Shown here piece after piece: positions 6,149-9,448 of a stretch of DNA of 9,448 bases. Each line of letters begins with the position of its first letter. Position 1 is the stretch's first letter. Position numbers and translations under genes: made by a program. Source of the stretch: Bacillota bacterium (lineage in GTDB: Bacteria; Bacillota; Bacilli; Tumebacillales; Effusibacillaceae); assembly GCA_020059765.1 (NCBI GenBank), contig JAGVBM010000040.1, positions 1-9,448 of the forward strand, read 5' to 3'. The notes under the pieces are model-generated. The model was not told where the DNA came from, ran no database searches, and worked only from the letters and a program-made list of their open reading frames with translations.

Positions 6149-8098
6149 TTAGGCGGCAATCGGTTTGCCTCTGCGATTTTTGAGATATTGTATCAGCAAG
6201 ATGACTGTCAAAGTTCCGATCCCCATCATATCGGTGAGCAGTCCTGGAATGATCAGCAGCAAACCGGCCAGAGTGGCCAGCAATCGTTCCAGCACATTCA
6301 TCGGCCGCAGCCAGAAGCCGATAAGTCCCGCACTGACCCCGATCATGCCGATCGCAGCAGTCGTGATGACCCACAACGCTTGTCCCCATGTGGTATCAAT
6401 CAGCAGCAGCTGCGGTGAAAGCACGAAGATGTATGGAATCAGAAACGCCGCAATCGAGATGCGGGTGGATTCCACTCCGGTACGAATCGGTCTGCTGCCC
6501 GCGATGCCGGAAGCGGCAAAGGCAGCCAAGGCAACCGGAGGCGTAATGTCCGCCACAACCCCGAAGTAAAACGTAAACATGTGCGCCGACAATGCCGGAA
6601 ATCCAAGCTGAATGATTGCCGGTGCGGCAATGGTCGATGTGATGATATAGTTGGCTGTTGTCGGGACCCCCATTCCGAGAATGAGAGAGGCCACCATAGT
6701 CAGGAACAGTGTCAAAATCGGGACTCCTCCGGCAAATTCCAGCAAGCCGTTGGCAAATTTCAGGCCGACGCCAGTCAGCGTCACAACTCCGACAATAACG
6801 CCGGCGGCCGCTGTTGCGGCGACAACTCCAAGAGCCGCTTTCGCTCCGTTTTCAAAGGCAAGAAAAATATCCTTTATCGACATTCTTGTTTCTTTGCGAA
6901 TGGCACCGACCAATACCGTCGACACGATGCCATAGATGGCGGAACGGATCGGAGAAACCCCCATGCTGGACGCCACAATGATGACCAGAATCGGCGACAG
7001 CAAATACAGCTTCTTGAAAACTTCTTTGCGATTCGGCATTTCCTCATCCGTCAGTCCGCGCAGCCCGGTTTTGCGCGCCTCGAAATGCACCATCATCCAG
7101 ATTCCGGCAAAGAATAAGATCGCCGGAATGGCGGCCGCTTTGGCGATTTCCCAATAGTTCATGCCGATGATTTCCGCCATCAAGAAGGCTGCCGCTCCCA
7201 TAATCGGCGGCATGATCTGTCCCCCGGTGGAGGAAGATGCTTCCACCGCCGCGGCAAATTCCGATCGATAGCCCAATCGTTTCATCAACGGGATCGTAAA
7301 AGCCCCAGACTGCACCACATTCGCCACAGAACTGCCGCTAATCGTCCCCTGCAGAGCACTGGAGAAGACGGTCACTTTCGCAGGACCGCCAATTCGTTTT
7401 CCGGCAATCGCCATCGCCAGGTCGTTGAAATAATCTCCGACGCCGGTCTTGTCGAGAAAAGCGCCAAACAGGATAAACAGAAACACGAAGCTGGCGGAAA
7501 CCCCAATCGGTACACCCAGAATCCCGTCTGTTGTGTAGTACATGTGACCGATCAGCCGTTCCAGACTGACGCCACGATGCTGCAGGAAGTCCGGCATGAT
7601 TTTGCCATACAGGGCATACAGGAGGAAGAAACCGGCGATGATCACAATCGGCATTCCGACCACCCGTCTTGCCGCTTCCAATACCAGCAGAATCGCCAAG
7701 CCGCCGACAATCAGGTCGAGATTGTTCAGATCGCCGATTCGTGTGGCCAATCCTTCATAGGCAAATACCCAGTACAATCCCACAGCGATGCCAAGAATTG
7801 CCAAGATCCAGTCCCAGACGGGTACCCGCGCGGAATTACCCTGCTTGCGGCGAATCGGGAACAACAGATAGATAAGTCCCAAACCAAAAGCCAAATGAAC
7901 CGCCCGCAGGATCTGCTCGGGTGGTGGAATGAAAATCGAGACATAGAGTTGATAGACCGTAAATCCGATGGCAAACAGTTTGATGAGCCAGCGCATGCCG
8001 CCGGTAAATTCGCGAAACGCCGATTCTCTGTCGTACTGCCGCATGATATCGTGCATTTCATCACGGCTCAACTGTTCGCTCTGAAATTGCTTATCCAA
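6149..8098 (-). CDS. Fused DctQ-DctM TRAP transporter permease (TAXI type)
   Basis: TRAP permeases take a solute from an extracytoplasmic binding protein and import it using the cation gradient. This 649-residue product fuses the small DctQ-like and large DctM-like subunits, as is usual for TAXI-type systems. A cytoplasmic amino-terminal stretch of about 35 residues is followed by the first membrane segments, and the rest is almost wholly hydrophobic. The family's conserved blocks are present: GTISGSSVANV near 251-261, EASSSTGGQIMPPIMGAAAF near 286-305, GMGVPTTANYI at 475-485 and YFGVVADITPPVALAAFA near 511-528. Translation starts at TTG 8098, eight bases after a strong AAGGAGGG; no better start exists. 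The start overlaps the upstream DUF1850 gene by 31 bases, implying translational coupling. The substrate cannot be deduced; characterised TAXI systems import small carboxylates such as glutamate or 2-oxoglutarate. Confidence 0.95.
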   Translation of the reverse strand: MDKQFQSEQLSRDEMHDIMRQYDRESAFREFTGGMRWLIKLFAIGFTVYQLYVSIFIPPPEQILRAVHLAFGLGLIYLLFPIRRKQGNSARVPVWDWILAILGIAVGLYWVFAYEGLATRIGDLNNLDLIVGGLAILLVLEAARRVVGMPIVIIAGFFLLYALYGKIMPDFLQHRGVSLERLIGHMYYTTDGILGVPIGVSASFVFLFILFGAFLDKTGVGDYFNDLAMAIAGKRIGGPAKVTVFSSALQGTISGSSVANVVQSGAFTIPLMKRLGYRSEFAAAVEASSSTGGQIMPPIMGAAAFLMAEIIGMNYWEIAKAAAIPAILFFAGIWMMVHFEARKTGLRGLTDEEMPNRKEVFKKLYLLSPILVIIVASSMGVSPIRSAIYGIVSTVLVGAIRKETRMSIKDIFLAFENGAKAALGVVAATAAAGVIVGVVTLTGVGLKFANGLLEFAGGVPILTLFLTMVASLILGMGVPTTANYIITSTIAAPAIIQLGFPALSAHMFTFYFGVVADITPPVALAAFAASGIAGSRPIRTGVESTRISIAAFLIPYIFVLSPQLLLIDTTWGQALWVITTAAIGMIGVSAGLIGFWLRPMNVLERLLATLAGLLLIIPGLLTDMMGIGTLTVILLIQYLKNRRGKPIAA

Positions 8099-8640
8099 TC
8101 GGAGACCCTCCTTTCAGCATATTGCCAAAGCGATTCTTTGACCGCTTGAATTCTGACCCAACTTCCCGGCGGGCTGATTTTCGCCAAAGGGATTTCCCGC
8201 CCCCGGGTCAGAATCGTGTGACTGACAAACTCTTGGCCAATCCTTTGGTCAAAAAACGGCAATCGCCGATTCATATGTTCAATGACGAATTTTCCGTTTT
8301 CCTCCCGGAATGTCTGTCCCGGCTCCAGTTGGGCAGGGATTCCGACCCCGTAAGAGTCAAACAGAATGGCGTCAACTACCAGATTCAGATCTTGATCCAC
8401 CAGATACCGCTCGGTAACCGGCGTCCGATGGATGGAATGAATGTAGCGCAAGGAAAAGGTTTCATTCCGGGCGAGCGGGAAAGAATACAACACGCGCCCT
8501 GTGTCTCCCTCCCGAATGGCCACCGCTTGATGGAATGGAATTTGGACAATGATCAATAAGCCGATCATAATAAGTGCGGCTGCAAAACCGGCAATCTTTT
8601 GTTTACTTGTTGCAAACCACCGTTTTCCGATCATTTTCAT
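8068..8640 (-). CDS. DUF1850 protein of a TAXI-TRAP transporter locus
   Basis: The roughly 190-residue product has one amino-terminal hydrophobic segment (about residues 17-35, after several lysines and an arginine), so it is probably a membrane-anchored or secreted protein with its bulk outside. The remainder contains FSLRYIHSIHRTPVTERY and LFDSYGVGIP, the conserved blocks of DUF1850 proteins, which are found repeatedly between the binding-protein and permease genes of TAXI-type TRAP systems. The arrangement is the same here, and its last 31 bases overlap the permease start. Its molecular function is unknown; a transport accessory role is inferred only from gene order. The start is uncertain: GTG 8643, ATG 8640 and ATG 8634 are all in frame, and none has a strong ribosome binding site. 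That contrasts with the strong site of the downstream permease gene. Confidence 0.85.
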   Translation of the reverse strand: MKMIGKRWFATSKQKIAGFAAALIMIGLLIIVQIPFHQAVAIREGDTGRVLYSFPLARNETFSLRYIHSIHRTPVTERYLVDQDLNLVVDAILFDSYGVGIPAQLEPGQTFREENGKFVIEHMNRRLPFFDQRIGQEFVSHTILTRGREIPLAKISPPGSWVRIQAVKESLWQYAERRVSDWISNFRANS

Positions 8641-8660
8641 CACTCAAGTACAAAAATATG

Positions 8661-8680
8661 CCGGGGGTTCGTACCCCCGG
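8661..8680 (-). terminator. Strong hairpin with U-tract between binding-protein and DUF1850 genes
   Basis: A perfect inverted repeat, CCGGGGGT-ACGA-ACCCCCGG on the minus strand, gives an eight-base-pair GC-rich stem with a four-base loop. CATATTTTTG follows. It lies about 20 bases after the binding-protein stop and about 20 bases before the DUF1850 start. It probably acts as a partial terminator or mRNA-stabilising hairpin that keeps binding protein more abundant than permease. Confidence 0.8.
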
Positions 8681-8701
8681 TCTGTTGCAGACAAAACAGC
8701 C

Positions 8702-9448
8702 TTACTTTTTGACGCCTTTTTCGCTAAAGTATTGGGCAGCTCCGGGATGCACTTCCACGCTTACGCCTTCCAGCGCTTTTTCCAATTTGACTTCTTTCCC
8801 TTTAGCATGAACGGTTCCCAGTTTGTCCAGGCTCTCAAACAATGCTTTCGTCAGATCGTAAACATATTTTTTGTCCAGTTCGGAACGAACAACCAGCATC
8901 GCTTTCACCGCAGCGGTTTTCACTTCTTGATCCTGCCCTTTGTAAGTGTTGGCCGGGATGGTGAACGATGCATAGTACGGATACTTCTCAATCAGTTTTT
9001 TCATGTGCTCATCGTCAACCGGAATGATGCGCACACCCTTCGTTGCTCCCAATTCCGTTACGGCCGACGTCGGCACACCTGCGGTGACGAACGCTGCATC
9101 CAGACCGCCGTCTTTGATGCCGTTGACCGATTCGTTGAAGGACAAACGCTGTACTTTCAGATCGTCAAACTTGAGGCCGTAGATTTCAAGAATTTGTTGG
9201 GCATTTGCTTCCGTACCGCTGGCCAGGGCGCCGACAGAGACTTTTTTGCCTTTCAGATCGGCGACGGACTTGATGGCACTGCTCGACGGAACGACCAATT
9301 GAATGGTTTCCGGATACAAGGTGGCGATCGCCTGGAAGTTCTTAATGGCTCCCTTGTCTTTAAACATGAGCGTTCCTTTGGAAGCGTAGTCGGCAATATC
9401 CCCTTGCGTGAACGCGAGGTCGACTTGCTTGTCATTGATCAGACGCAT
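8702..9448 (-). CDS. TAXI-family TRAP transporter solute-binding protein (5' part missing)
   Basis: The 248 visible residues are the carboxyl-terminal part of a TAXI (TRAP-associated extracytoplasmic immunogenic) binding protein, which captures the solute outside the membrane and delivers it to the permease encoded downstream. Family blocks visible are LINDKQVDLAFTQGDIA, ATLYPETIQLVVP, VADLKGKKVSVGALASGTEANAQQILEIYGL, GLDAAFVTAGVPTSAVTEL and YYASFTIPANTYKGQDQEVKTAAVKAMLV. Family members are about 320-340 residues with a signal peptide, so roughly 80 residues, including that signal, lie beyond the right edge. The ATG at the last three bases is internal (MRLINDKQ is a mid-domain sequence) and is not the start. 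The stop at 8702 is followed by a hairpin with a U-tract, then the DUF1850 and permease genes. Confidence 0.95.
   Translation of the reverse strand: MRLINDKQVDLAFTQGDIADYASKGTLMFKDKGAIKNFQAIATLYPETIQLVVPSSSAIKSVADLKGKKVSVGALASGTEANAQQILEIYGLKFDDLKVQRLSFNESVNGIKDGGLDAAFVTAGVPTSAVTELGATKGVRIIPVDDEHMKKLIEKYPYYASFTIPANTYKGQDQEVKTAAVKAMLVVRSELDKKYVYDLTKALFESLDKLGTVHAKGKEVKLEKALEGVSVEVHPGAAQYFSEKGVKK

Noticed and set aside
1..9448. CRISPR arrays, tRNA or rRNA genes, prophage or defence operons
   Set aside because: No regularly spaced repeats, tRNA-like cloverleaf or rRNA sequence was noticed, and apart from TnpB no nuclease or phage-type protein is encoded.

Overview
The window looks like chromosomal DNA of a low-to-medium-GC Gram-positive spore-former-type bacterium (Bacillota, class Bacilli). 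This is suggested by an oligoendopeptidase F of the Bacillus type, strong purine-rich ribosome binding sites (AAGGAGGG, AAAGGGA, AGGGGGG), TTG and GTG starts, and a small ferritin-like protein of a kind common in endospore formers. The genus cannot be fixed from sequence alone. Every gene that can be supported lies on the minus strand, so the transcriptional order runs from high to low coordinates.

Layout from right to left. (1) 8702-9448 (truncated by the window edge), 8068-8640 and 6149-8098 form a TAXI-type TRAP transporter locus: periplasmic-type binding protein, DUF1850 protein and fused DctQ-DctM permease. A strong hairpin-plus-U-tract (8661-8680) separates the binding-protein gene from the other two, and a nested terminator (6059-6108) closes the locus. 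(2) 4166-5989 is pepF, a cytoplasmic zinc oligoendopeptidase. It starts from an extended -10 promoter directly abutting the preceding terminator and ends at a modest hairpin. (3) 3810-4165 is a 356-base gene-free stretch. Its distal half is AT-rich and probably carries a promoter. Its proximal half, 3818-3949, is G-rich on the transcribed strand and can fold into several hairpins, two of which compete for the Shine-Dalgarno sequence of the next gene. (4) 2001-3809 encodes a membrane-anchored GGDEF plus HD-GYP protein, with the residues for both making and degrading cyclic di-GMP. (5) 1476-1934 encodes a ferritin-like four-helix protein with two E/ExxH sets, 66 bases downstream of the GGDEF/HD-GYP gene and probably co-transcribed with it. 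(6) 1 to about 1451 is an IS200/IS605-family element: an N-terminally truncated tnpA overlapping an apparently intact tnpB. Its right end runs off the window.

The TRAP genes work together as one secondary transporter. The signalling protein and the ferritin-like protein may share a transcript. PepF has its own promoter. The insertion element is an independent resident that has lost part of its transposase but kept the TnpB RNA-guided nuclease gene. The most interesting places for a second look are the leader of the cyclic di-GMP gene and the decayed-tnpA/intact-tnpB element with its probable guide RNA at the window edge.
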